From Fragilariopsis cylindrus CCMP1102 (lineage: Eukaryota > Bacillariophyta > Bacillariophyceae > Bacillariales > Bacillariaceae): a stretch of DNA of 64,000 nucleotides. The notes under the pieces were generated by a model. That model saw nothing but the letters and a program-made list of their open reading frames with translations. It made no database searches and was not told the origin of the DNA. The DNA is taken from NCBI GenBank assembly GCA_900095095.1, contig FMBT01000324.1, forward strand, positions 186,001 to 250,000, written 5' to 3'. Shown here piece after piece: positions 9,501-19,974 of this stretch (position 1 is the first letter of the stretch; every line of letters starts with the position of its first letter). The position numbers were made by a program, and so were the translations under genes.

Positions 9501-11643
9501 TTTACCAGAAATTCGCTTTTTCGACGAATCCATTGTTGCAAAAAGGAATCGATCAAAGAAGGCAATCGCGAACGGTGGAAAGAAGTCGACGCCATTTTTA
9601 AACGACAAAACTACATGGAAGGTAACAAAACAATTCGCACCTCCTCCACCGAACAATTTTGGGCTACCTGACACAGAAGATTCTCGCGCTTATAGATACG
9701 GATCATTTCCAGCATTGAATGCTGCGCTATTTGGTCGAATTCGCCCCCCTGTAACGTGGCCTCAGCACACTAATCTTGACTCGGTTCGATCGAAGTACAC
9801 AAGATCTGACTCGGAAATGAAGAAAACTCAAAATCGTATCTTCAAAAAAGTTCTTGCAGCACCAAATGTAATAGCGGCAGCAGCAAAGCATACAGCCAGA
9901 AACTTGGAGTCAACACTCTCTGCCCTATCTATTATTCCTATTGCGAAACCCCAAGATGTTGTTTCCAACAAGACTGAAGGAGGAGGAGGAGGACGAGAAG
10001 GAGAAGGAGAGGGAGAACTTCCCTCCCCTCAACGAAATGTCAGCACGCTTACAGCTGCAGATACAATTATGATGGATACTAGAAGAAAGCAGACTATCCT
10101 ATTGGATATAATAATACAAATACAAGCAATCTGCCGTGGCTTTTTAGCTCGGCTTCATTGCAACGCTATCAAAGGTGAAGTTCTAAATACCAAAGAGAAG
10201 CAGGTGCAGCATGAGTTGGAATCAGCGAAAGCGAAACGCAAAAATAGACGCACCAAAGAGAAGCAGGTGCAGCATGAGTTGGAATCAGCGAAAGCGAAAC
10301 GCAAAAATAAACGCCTTTGTAAAGCTGCAATAGGGATACAAAGTTTTGTTCGCATGTATAATGCCCAGAAATTGGCCAACCAACTCCAAAAAAGACGCCT
10401 TTGTAAAGCTGCTGCAATAGTAATACAAAGTTTTGTTCGCATGTATACTGCCCAGAAATTGGCCGACAAACTGCTTAAAGCAATTGTCGAAATTCAAAAA
10501 AGCCAACGAGCCTCAGTTGCTCAAAAGAAATGGAGAATAATGAAGCATAGTGCCATTGTGATTGCAAAGAACATAAGGGCTCGACGGGCTCAAATCATTT
10601 TTCATGAGTTGAAACGAATCGTTACAAGTATCCAGGCTAGAGTGAGAGGAATGCAGATTCGGGTTGGAATTAAAGATTTTGTGGAGAAGAAAATTTTGTT
10701 ATATAATAGCCAAATATTTTTGCTGTGGAAACATTTACACGTTTCTCTTACTTTCAGAACCAAGCTATGGCCTGATATTTCGGGGAGTCATAGCTTTATA
10801 TGTCTTCGTCTAGCAGAATCAGAACTAATACGACTATGGGAAATTGCTGATTTCCCTGATCGATTAACGGATGCCAAAGGCGCAGACGAAATAACACGGC
10901 TTGGTGATGTTTTTGGCATCGGTAACGAAGTCTATTGCAGAAGCATAAAATGCATAGATTGGATTAATAATTGTGGATCAGCGTTGACTGAATATTCTAC
11001 TATCGAAAACGCTTTTCGAATAGAGGAAGCGGAACGTCTACAGATATATGAAAGGTTGAGCTCCAGTGTCAGTGTATCCAAGAAGGGTGTACCCGAGAAG
11101 GATATCTTAACGATGTATCATAATTTTGATATTCTTCAGTCGACCCCGATGAAAAAAGTTTCCCTCTCCAAACGAATCTGGACGAATCTTGATGAGTCCG
11201 ACCGCTCGGCATCTTCTATGATTTATCTTTTCCCGGAATTAAACAATTCACTTGGTATTAGCTTTCAAAAGCCTTCTTCCAAGGGCCAACGTCGATTTCC
11301 GAAGACTCGCAAACCGCCACTTCCTTCAATAGACCATGTACTCTGGGACCGCGCTTCAATAGAAGGCAACACAAAGAGACACGTTCAAGAAGTTGCCATG
11401 ATCTTCATTACAAGAGTCCCCTCACTAACGATTAAACTGGATTCCATCTGTCAGAGAAGATCAAATTCAAGATATATTTCATTCCTGGAAGCTGCAAGGA
11501 AAGTGTACGGCTTCCAAAACCTTGAACAAGCCCAATGTTCTATCATTATGCAATATCTCAACAAAAGCTGTTCTGCAAAACTGAATCCAAAAAAGGAGAA
11601 CGAGAACCAACGTATTATCTTATGTGAAGAGAAAAAGTGTTAG
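6559..11643 (+). CDS. ArfGAP-DENN-IQ multidomain membrane-traffic protein
   Basis: Three exons, 6559-8418, 8552-8610 and 8694-11643, join in frame to 1,622 residues. The introns are 133 bp (GTAAGT donor) and 83 bp (GTGAGT donor). Residues about 62-235 form an ArfGAP-like zinc finger (CCDC near 78-81, FICSRCADAHRQLG near 178-190, then LWTMDEV and WNIYEGFVPDSW) with about 97 residues inserted between the Cys pairs. A DENN module follows: upstream part about 325-465 (FVLTMPDGSYLYGG), core about 485-640 (FPKCLVILSRYAFF, GAPLPIERYI, then APVPYLIG across intron 1 and exon 2), downstream part near 820-880. The C-terminal half has at least four IQ-type calmodulin-binding motifs (IQIQAICRGFLAR, IQSFVRMY twice, IQARVRGM). 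DENN proteins are Rab exchange factors and ArfGAPs stimulate Arf GTP hydrolysis. Joining both in one chain is inference from the frame. Confidence 0.85.
10189..10470 (+). repeat. In-frame tandem duplications in the IQ region
   Basis: Two nested coding duplications. A 63-base unit (21 codons, TKEKQVQHELESAKAKRKN core) occurs at 10189-10251 and 10252-10314 with almost no divergence. A unit of about 84 bases carrying an IQ motif (LCKAA, IQSFVRMY, AQKLA) starts at 10312 and again at 10396. Both keep the frame, so the IQ array has grown recently. Confidence 0.85.
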
Positions 11644-12672
11644 TTCAAAAAACTAATGAATTATATCATGTTTTTTCTAGTACTATTGTTCAAACATTTT
11701 ATACCGAATAAAGTCAAAATTATGAATTTTCCCTCATTTTTAGCCTCGCAAACAGTTTTTCTGTTTATAGATCTTGCTATCGAAAGGAATAGCATAGCAA
11801 ACTTCACTCTCATTATGTCTGATAATAGAAGATTCCATCCTCATGTGCTGGACGCATTTAAATTCTTCTCAGTAGCTGCTTCCATAGAATCATTGTGTTA
11901 TTATTAATCTGATATATATCACTCCTTGACCAACATGACTACTATATAAAGACAAAGGTACAATTAATTGCATATAAACACTATATTATTATATAATTTG
12001 TTTGTTTTGTGTGAGTAACTTACCGTATTGAAGTGGGCATTATGAAAGATTATCTTTCTACTGTACTTCCTCCGTGCACCGCTTGATTCGTACGCGCTAT
12101 CGCCAGGAATTATTTAAGGATAAAAGCACCTTGAAACCTTAAAATCTACCCACAAAATGCGAAATGTACGAAAGAAATAAAAATAAGCGAAGATTTTACG
12201 AAGATTTTAAGGGTTCAACGCCCTTCTATGGTGTAATAATTCGACATGATAGCGCGTACGAATCAAACGGTGCACGGAGGAAGTACGCTAAAATTGATAC
12301 CGCGTGGCAAATACTAGTCGTATTCATTCGCGTCACACGCACTTGCGTCCACACGATTGGGCGACATCAGAGAAAAAAAAAACTTGGAAAATCTCCTGCT
12401 GCCGCTTTATTTAGAATATATTATTTAATTTCAAAGACAACAAAACACCCTCAGAATAACAACTGTTTATGTTTACGAAACAAACAGCAGCGAACGTGAA
12501 CGCACTTGCTTTAATCTTCCAATTATTTATCGACGCAGACACCACACGATTGGCGACAGAGAAAAAGAAAGGCTTCGAAAAAACAACAAAACAAACAGCA
12601 GCTGCATATCGATAGAGCAATAGAATAACAGCCATTGGATTACGGTCGAATCGAATCTAAAGACTTCAAACG
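11644..12672. other. Intergenic region with MITE and imperfect direct repeats
   Basis: No gene seen. It holds the MITE at 12066-12283. Downstream, an imperfect direct duplication recurs: CACACGATTGG followed by CGACA and GAGAAAAA near 12351 and 12544, then ACAACAAAAC and AAACAGCAG near 12440-12490 and 12583-12600. This lies just upstream of the next start codon, so it is probably 5' leader or promoter. Confidence 0.6.
12066..12283. mobile_element. Stowaway/Tc1-mariner-like MITE
   Basis: A 218-bp element flanked on both sides by TA (12064-12065 and 12284-12285). Its ends are inverted repeats of about 37 bp with one mismatch, beginning CTTCCTCCGTGCACCG and continuing through TTGATTCGTACGCGCTATC. 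Weaker complementarity (GAATTATT, TTGAA-C-CTTAAAATCT) extends inward, so the whole element can fold back. TA targets and a CTYCCTCCGT end are typical of Stowaway MITEs moved by Tc1/mariner transposases. There is no internal coding. Confidence 0.7.
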
Positions 12673-15462
12673 ATGACGGTGGCAACTGCTATTGACACAT
12701 CGTCTACACATTCTGAAAATATACCACATGATTCCATGTCGTCACTTTCAGAAAGCAATAAAAATGAGAATGGAAAGGATCTTGAAAGAAAAAATAATAC
12801 TAGTTCGACGACTGCTGATCGAGCAGTGGGTGCAGAAGAAATGACGGCGTCAATTAATAATGAACCTGAAAAAGTCGTCATCATCAACGAAACAGCAGTG
12901 CTGCTGCGCACAACAAAAAAGTCCATTTCTTTCGAGGAGGATGCTAATAGTAGTAACTCGCAAAACAATTACGATGAATGTCAATCACAGATTGAGCCTG
13001 AGGGCAGCACAATACCTGATCATCTGAGGAAAGCTAGTCGCAGATTCGACGAAGGAATGCTACAAAAAGTTCTATCAGGAGAAGAGTACGACAACGGAAC
13101 GACGGGAGTCGAAACAATAGATAATACCAGTACCGAAGACTTCGATAAGATGAAAATCGTGCAAGAAATAAATGAAGACGAGGATGAAAAATCAAGAGAA
13201 CCACCGTCAGGATCTCCTTCAATTTTTTCTTCTTCTGATGGAGAAATCGCAACAGAAAGTTCTGGTAAGGGAGGAAAAGAAACAATAGATGCTAATGAAA
13301 TAGAATCAAAGGAAACCCAGACAGTCGAAGAAAAAGTTGAGTTGATAGAAGAAGAAGAAGATGATGATGAAAAGAAAATTAACGGAGAACAGATAATTTC
13401 AAGGGAACCATCAGGAACATCAACAATGTCAACTGGAGATGATACTGATCATGGCAAGGAAACGAAAAAGACATTCCAAGAGGAAAAAAAGTCCGATGAG
13501 CGACCCATCATACACGTAACGGAGATTGTTCAGGACGAAAAAATGCCGTTAGATCTTCATCAGCCTATAATTTCTGAATTAAACATCAGTCATACTATTC
13601 CAAACACAAGTTCGCGTCCTATATCATATACTCAACCACAACTCACTGTGAGAACAAATTCACCAACCTTAAATGAATTGTCACCTAGTGATATTGATAC
13701 ATCGGATCCTACAGGCTTTCGATATTTGACGTTAAATGGACAGCTAGGAAATGGAATTCCACTTCAGCATCCTGAACTAGGTATTCCGCACCTTCCCCCT
13801 TTAATGGCACCAATACCAATAATAGGATCATCACATGCTGCAGCAATACAAGGACCCGATCATTCGAATGGCTACCATCAATTTCAGCATAGATTATCGT
13901 TGTCATCTATTCCAAATCAAGTTACAACCATGTCTGCGCCTGATGGCAAACGAAAAATACATCTACGTCTAATAGAAGATGTGAGCTCTCTAATGCAACC
14001 TGAAAAGAGTGGATTTCTTTCATTCCGGCGGAAAAAGGGTATACTTCGAAGTCCAATGCATACGTCGTCAATATCTGAATTCGGAGCAAAGAAGAGTGGT
14101 AGTAGAGACTCGAGCGGGGAGGACCGCGGGAGTCTAACAGTTTCTTGGTACGAGGGAACAAGTTCAGTGGAGCTGCAAGAGCATGTACGAAATAGTATAA
14201 TTCGAAAATTGGGCATCAGGGGTACAACTAAACTACTGGATTTTCGTGTTCTGGATGAAAGTTCTGATCCACCCGAAGGTAAGTTTATCTGTTTTATTCT
14301 TTCAAACTAACATTGTGATGATATTGCATTTAGGTGGTTAATGTTCTGGGATGTTTTTTTTCGAAAATTAATCCTACTTTTTCAGTTAATCTTACCTATA
14401 TTGATATCTTCTTTCTTTACTACAGAAATTGTACTCAGTACTTACATTCCGAATGGGTCGAGGTTGCTCGTTCGATTTGCTACCACGACTAATGAAGGTG
14501 AAACAACGCCACCAAAATACACGAGATTCTCCGATTTTAACAGTCCACCTGATTCGCCCTCGGCAGCACCAAGTCCATACCCATCCAATTTAAATCTAAA
14601 AGGCTTGAACTTGAACGCGAATCAGATGGCTTTGTTGGGAACGCGTTTGAATGGTATGCAAATCGCAGGAGCAGATCCATACAACCAAGTAAAATCGCAA
14701 CAAATTGGAAAAAAATCAAATTTATCGAGATCTTCTAAGAAAAAGAGCTCTAAAGATGAAGACGATGAAGACGAAGACGACGGTAACTCAAAAAGTTCAA
14801 ATATGGAAGTAGCATCTCTCCATCCTGAAGATCCAGTCCAAAAAAGCTTGCGTGAAATCACTGGGCTTCTACTTGCAGAACGTAAAGGGGAAATTCGACA
14901 GCAGCCTCGACAGGAAAAGCGACAGATCATATTCGTCTTAGCGAATTATTTCGTACTGTTCTTATCACTTCTTGCCATGTCTGCTGAGATACAAGCAAGA
15001 GCACCTGGTTGGCACACAGCAATGGAGCAGCAATTCAAGAATGTTCATGACTGTTCAAAAGACAAAGAGTCCTTGTTTCAATGTGTCGAGAATGGTGATA
15101 TGGCTGGTCTTGTTGCTTCGGTGATTCTTTGGTTAAGTAGGTCAGCTGCTACTAAAAGAATTTTTCTTTTTGGATTTGAGTCTCCACTGAAATTGTGGAC
15201 TGCTGTTTATGAATCCCTAGTGACTGCCTTTTGTTGGGGTTTCAGCTACATTGTTATCCGCCGCGGTATGAACCCTGACAATAAAAGAGATTTTCTTCGA
15301 AGGTTCTGGAAAGATGCTGTTTATGGAAGTCTTGCTGGTTTCAATGCTGCATTTATGAAACAAGTGTTGAAGAATTTGATTCCGCAGGAAGTTATTGAGG
15401 ATGCACTCCAAGATAGGCAGCTAAGAATACTTTCGTGGCTACACTTACCAAGTATTGGTTAA
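12673..15462 (+). CDS. Large multi-pass membrane protein, function unknown
   Basis: Two exons, 12673-14278 and 14426-15462, join in phase 1 (GAAG|GTAAGT to TACTACAG) to 880 residues. The junction reads DPPEEIVLSTYIPNG without a break. Residues 1-400 are acidic, Ser/Thr/Glu-rich and probably disordered. A basic stretch (FLSFRRKKG) precedes a compact region of about 70 residues (VSWYEGTSSVELQEHV through PNGSRLLVRF) that looks like a beta-grasp fold and spans the intron. After another low-complexity part with a Lys/Asp/Glu-rich run, the C-terminal third has about three hydrophobic segments (IIFVLANYFVLFLSLLAM, LVASVILWL, LVTAFCWGFSYIVI). I do not recognise the family. The topology suggests an endomembrane protein with a long cytoplasmic N-terminus. 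Confidence 0.75.
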
Positions 15463-15681
15463 CATGATATTATATGTATATGAGAGTGCAAAAATAGAGA
15501 ATAAAAACGCACAGGGAAAATAGATAATGAAATGATATTAAATAAAGTTTACTTTGTTGATTCTGAAATAGAAAGCACTGTAACTCCAAAATTAGTTGGA
15601 AAAGGAAAGAAGAAGAAAAATCGTCATCGAATACGCCCGCGATCGTTATCCACATCTTTGAATAAACCAACAAATCATTGA

Positions 15682-18600
15682 CTAGTCACGCGAGGACTCA
15701 CGTCTTCGAAAAAGTCTTCTTAAAACTCCTGATCGTCTTTCAACCGACTGCCGTGGAGAGGAATTCTGATTTTGTCCTTGCCGTTCATTATCGATATCGT
15801 TGCTATTACCCAGTGATTGATTTGTTTGCGTTTGCGAGTTGTTCGATCCGGTGTTGTTGCCGTCGTCGTTTTCAGTCTCTTGATTCCCTGTTGCTGTTGT
15901 CTGAGAGATTCTCTGAACAAGTGACCCGTTCGGATCAATAGGCCTCGGATTCTCTGAATAAAGCTCAGAAAAGAGATCAGCATTATCTTCGTCGTCCATG
16001 GGATCGGTATCGGTGGACAATAGGGAGTTGCCGAATAGAGCCCCTCCCCTACCTAGCCGTGTCATGCTCCTGTTAGAGGAGGACAAGTTTCTTGCGCCCC
16101 CAAGGATTGCTGTCGGCGATCTGCCACCACTGCCTATAGTAGCAATGCCCATACCGCCTGGAGATGCCCCCGGGGCTGTTACAATAGCGTGAATATGAAT
16201 GTCAATGCCAGTATCGCCTGATCCGCCATTAGATCCTCTTGATAAGAGTCTTGCCAGTCCTGTACTGCTACCAGAACCATTTTCGTCATCCGCTGTGCCG
16301 CTTCCAAGACTGGCTGCTGCCAAATATGTTCCAAGTAGATTTGCAACGTCGTCGTGAGAAGTTCGACTCCTAGGTCCTTGTCTAACCTCACCTCGTGATG
16401 TATTGACTACACCACTCGCAAAATCTACATGATCAGGATCGATCGTGGCTGTGAGCGTTTCAGGTCGTGTTGAAGCACTCTCCTGGTTTCCATTATGACG
16501 CCGTCGTTCACGAGACCATAACGAAAGTAGGCCTCCAAGTGGAGCCAAGGACGCCTCCAATTCTGGAGGATTTATACGTTCTGAACTGTTCGAAGCGGAC
16601 TGGTCAGATGAAGTGTTAATCTCTTCTGGAAGCGATGCAGCTAATGAGGCAACATGTGAGGCGCTAGTAGTTAAAATTCGGCCAAGACGATCAAAAACTG
16701 TCGCAAGGTTTCGCAACTCTCTTTGACTATACATTGTTCTCGGATCGCGACCAGAAACTCGTTCTGAAATTGCATCTTCGTCATCGTAGTATATATTTTC
16801 TTGTTCGTCCTCTTCTTCAGGATCTTCTATATTGCATCGTACTGCACTACTATATGTACGATCATCATCATTATCATCATCATCGGATTTATCAGATTTA
16901 GTTGAATTCTCACCATCGTTTACACCCTCCTGCGCCATCCATGGTAAGTCTTTCTTGGCTCTTCCACACGTATCGTTAGTTTGTCTTTGTCTACTCAAGG
17001 GACACAAGTCTCCAGTTCATCTTCGTCACTTTCTGACTATTGTTATCGCCGTGTTCCCGATGAACTAACTCTCCGAGCAAGTCGCTGACCTGGGCAAGGG
17101 CAACATTCAACTCGGGTAAAAGAGCAAGCCGATCTTCTTCTTCACCACCGTCTCGAATATTAGTTCTAGGTGCTTCAGTAAATACAGACTGCGGTGTTGG
17201 TGATGCTATAGATGACATATTGGGGTGACGAGTTCTCGTACGAAACGGTCGAATCCGTTCACTGTCGCTTCTCAGAAATTCGTCCCATCTTTCGGGCCAT
17301 CCGTTGTAATGAATGAGAAGTAACTTCACACCATTATTATTAGATCGGGGCCGGAATGATGACTGGAATGATGGTGATGATTCGTCACCACGACCAGCAT
17401 TACTGCTACCTGAGAGCAATTCTTGTGGATCACCAGGTTCGCATTCTTCCAAAAAAAGTCTTCGTCGTCCCTCAAGGTCGGTAGAACTGATTACTGGATC
17501 ATTGTCTACATTTGATACTCGTCGCGCTCGTCGTCGTTGTCTATCTCTACGATACAAGGGTGATCCAATCGATGCAGCAGCAGTAGCTGTAGCAGACGTT
17601 GTTGTTGGTTGATTACGTAAAACTGCGTCGTCTAAAATATCCTGAGGATCTAGTACGTCAACGACGGTGGCCTCCAACCACTGGTTTACAGTGTCTCTAG
17701 CATCTATCCATTGTCCTCGAAAAAATTCACGATTAGCTTCAAATGGATGATGAGATCTGATTCCTCCTTCACCTGCATGTACGTTCTGTTGTGAATTCAT
17801 TATTGTATGCAATGTCATAAGACCTTGTCGTACAGGTTCCATACTTCCTGGATCTGGAACTTCCAAGTCCTCAGCTACTAATCGGTAGGGCAATCGACGA
17901 TTATGACGATGCGAAAAAAGACCACTACTACCACTCGTGCTTGTGCTCGCTCGAGATGATCTCCACGGAGAGACAGTAGGTGCTGCTGCTGCTGCTGTTG
18001 GTGTTGTTGATCGATCAATAGTATTATTCGTATTAATACCGCTGTCTAGACTACCCAAGCCTAACAATGCCGCTAATAGAGCACCACCACTTCCGCTACT
18101 ATGCGATCCTCCTTCATTATCCGTAGTAGAACTATTATTTCCTACGCCAGCGGAACTAAAGTTAGCAGTTGTATTACTCGAATCTGAAAGAGATAATCCC
18201 GACGTGTTAGCGTTGTCCTGTTCATCAGCAACATCAATCTCTGCAGTCTCCGTCTCTCGTCGTTTCTTAACGAGATGAATTGTCTGTCCATCACAAAGGC
18301 CTACGATGTCCTTAATTTTGTATTCATTTTCACAACAAACTATAGTCTTTTTTGAATCATCATTATTGTTTTGGTTGTTGTTGTTGTTGTTAGCATTGAT
18401 GGGACTACTACTTTGAGAAACATCACTCTTCCCAATCAATCGACCGCGATAGATTAGTCGTTGTTGAGAGCCTTTTACACCAGTAACACCTTCAATTTCT
18501 TTATGCAGAGAGTCCATTCCGTCTTCTGGAGAGACCAATACATTGAATGATCGTGGTCCACCAACGACAGCGATTTGTTTACCGTTTACCTTTTCATCGT

Positions 18601-18721
18601 CATCCACGCTAAGGCGAAAATCGTCGTCAAAACCACCGCCGACGGCCTTGACAAATAAACACCAGGGACTTATGGCCTGATCTTCTTCATTTTGTTTGGA
18701 TGTTGTTGCGGAAGGCGTCAT
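15682..18721 (-). CDS. Ubiquitin-like domain protein with Tudor-like domain (BAG6-like)
   Basis: Two frames overlap at 16991-17007 and are best joined by a 76-bp intron, 17029 to 16954 (GTGACG donor, CTAAC branch-like sequence, CCAAG acceptor), giving about 987 residues in phase 0. The donor is weak; a GTCAGC donor upstream would also keep phase. Residues about 45-150 form a ubiquitin-like fold (SFNVLVSPEDGMDSLHKEI, GSQQRLIYRGRLIG, LCDGQTIHLVKK) interrupted by an Asn-rich insert. Residues about 340-515 carry WIDARDTVNQWLEATVVDV, then LLLIHYNGWPERWDEFL and RIRPFRTRT, the pattern of Tudor/chromo-barrel-like domains. The C-terminal half has a helical region (LATVFDRLGRIL) and Gly/Ser-rich repeats. 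BAG6-type proteins handle ubiquitin and chaperone clients. That assignment is inference from the UBL at the N-terminus. Confidence 0.72.
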
Positions 18722-19530
18722 AGTAGCGAATTTTCCGATCGGTGTCTTATATCTTATATGTCGTTGTGCTGTTGATGATGGAGGGAAGGTTTACGAGTTT
18801 TTATTTTATTTTAATTCTATCTAGGGGTTGGTTCATATGCTGTGTGTGTGTATGTGACCAATGGTTGCTTATTTCTGTAGACTTGCTTCGTATATCAGTT
18901 CTTATTAAAATCCGTTCTTATTATCAGATCTTTCAAGAAAACAAAATTATACAAATGTCGTGGCTGCTACTGGTACAAAATGCGAGAGTTGGTGTTGCTG
19001 TTGGTATTTGGAACTCTTCTGTTGTTTCAATGATGATAATTGCTCAGAGAGCTACCTTTTGCTGGCATAGAGCAATAAAATATATATGCGATATTAGTCA
19101 ATACAAGGGAAGAATTTCAAATCAATCTAAATTCTTGATGTTTTTTTTGTTCCGCGCCGCGGTAAAGACTGATGATGTGTTCGTGTAAAATAAAATTTAT
19201 CAAGTGCGCCATTTCGACATAGTTATATGTTAGTCCGCAAATACTAGCATGTAATAAGCGCCTGTCATTAATTATCTTGGGGGGTTCGCTGCTGTATCAT
19301 GTGCAATACTAGTATGCATTTTCAGTTCACTCCTCTTTTTCAGTCATGGATATGCTCATATTTTATGATGATATAAACATATCATACAATCATACATACA
19401 GAGTGCTACGAGCGGAGGACAGACCTGCGTGTGTGTGTGTGTGTGTTATTGACGAGACTAAACAACAGTATAGTATAAACAACTAGTTGTATCATCTCAC
19501 ATAAGAATGGAACACACCAAGTTAACATTG

Positions 19531-19575
<45 letters not shown>

Positions 19576-19974
19576 TTTGTTAGTGATGAGAATAAACAAT
19601 GTGTCAGTGGTCACGTTTTTTGGAAGCATAATTGCGTGGCTTATAGCGCAATTACAAGTGGAACGTTTACTAGTCTATTTGCAAAGCGCAGGTAAAAAAC
19701 TAGACGAACATAAGTGCCATAATATATATAAATTGGTTTAGTATTGCAAAAATAGCCGAAACGCAAACTTGACTTCTTCGGTGTTGCGTAGAGTGTAGAT
19801 AAATAAACCATATATATATATATATATACGCATATCTTGTCTCGTCGGTACTGTATTCATTATTTATGAAACTGTGCGGAAGGAAACATACATATAAACC
19901 AGTAAGATATGAAGAATCGTCAATCCTGAGTATCTGAATTGAAAAAAATAGTATGATTAGTAGGGAGGGGGATT
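18722..19974. other. Intergenic region with TG microsatellites
   Basis: About 1.25 kb between two minus-strand genes. It holds a TG run at 19429-19446, a longer one at 19532-19572, and a TA run near 19810-19829. Open frames here are short, low-complexity and partly read through TG repeats, so I call no gene. Confidence 0.6.
19532..19572. repeat. (TG)n microsatellite
   Basis: About 20 uninterrupted TG units, with a shorter related run 100 bases upstream at 19429-19446. The two sit in similar flanks (TATTGACGAGACTAAACAA versus TAGTGATGAGAATAAACAA), so the locus looks like a small local duplication around a microsatellite. Confidence 0.9.

Noticed and set aside
18742-19188. Plus-strand frame of 148 codons
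   Set aside because: Hydrophobic, AT-driven composition, no family signal, and it sits in the promoter of the minus-strand UBL gene.
19507-19741. Two plus-strand frames beginning in the TG microsatellite
   Set aside because: The Cys-Val repeat is just translated TG sequence.
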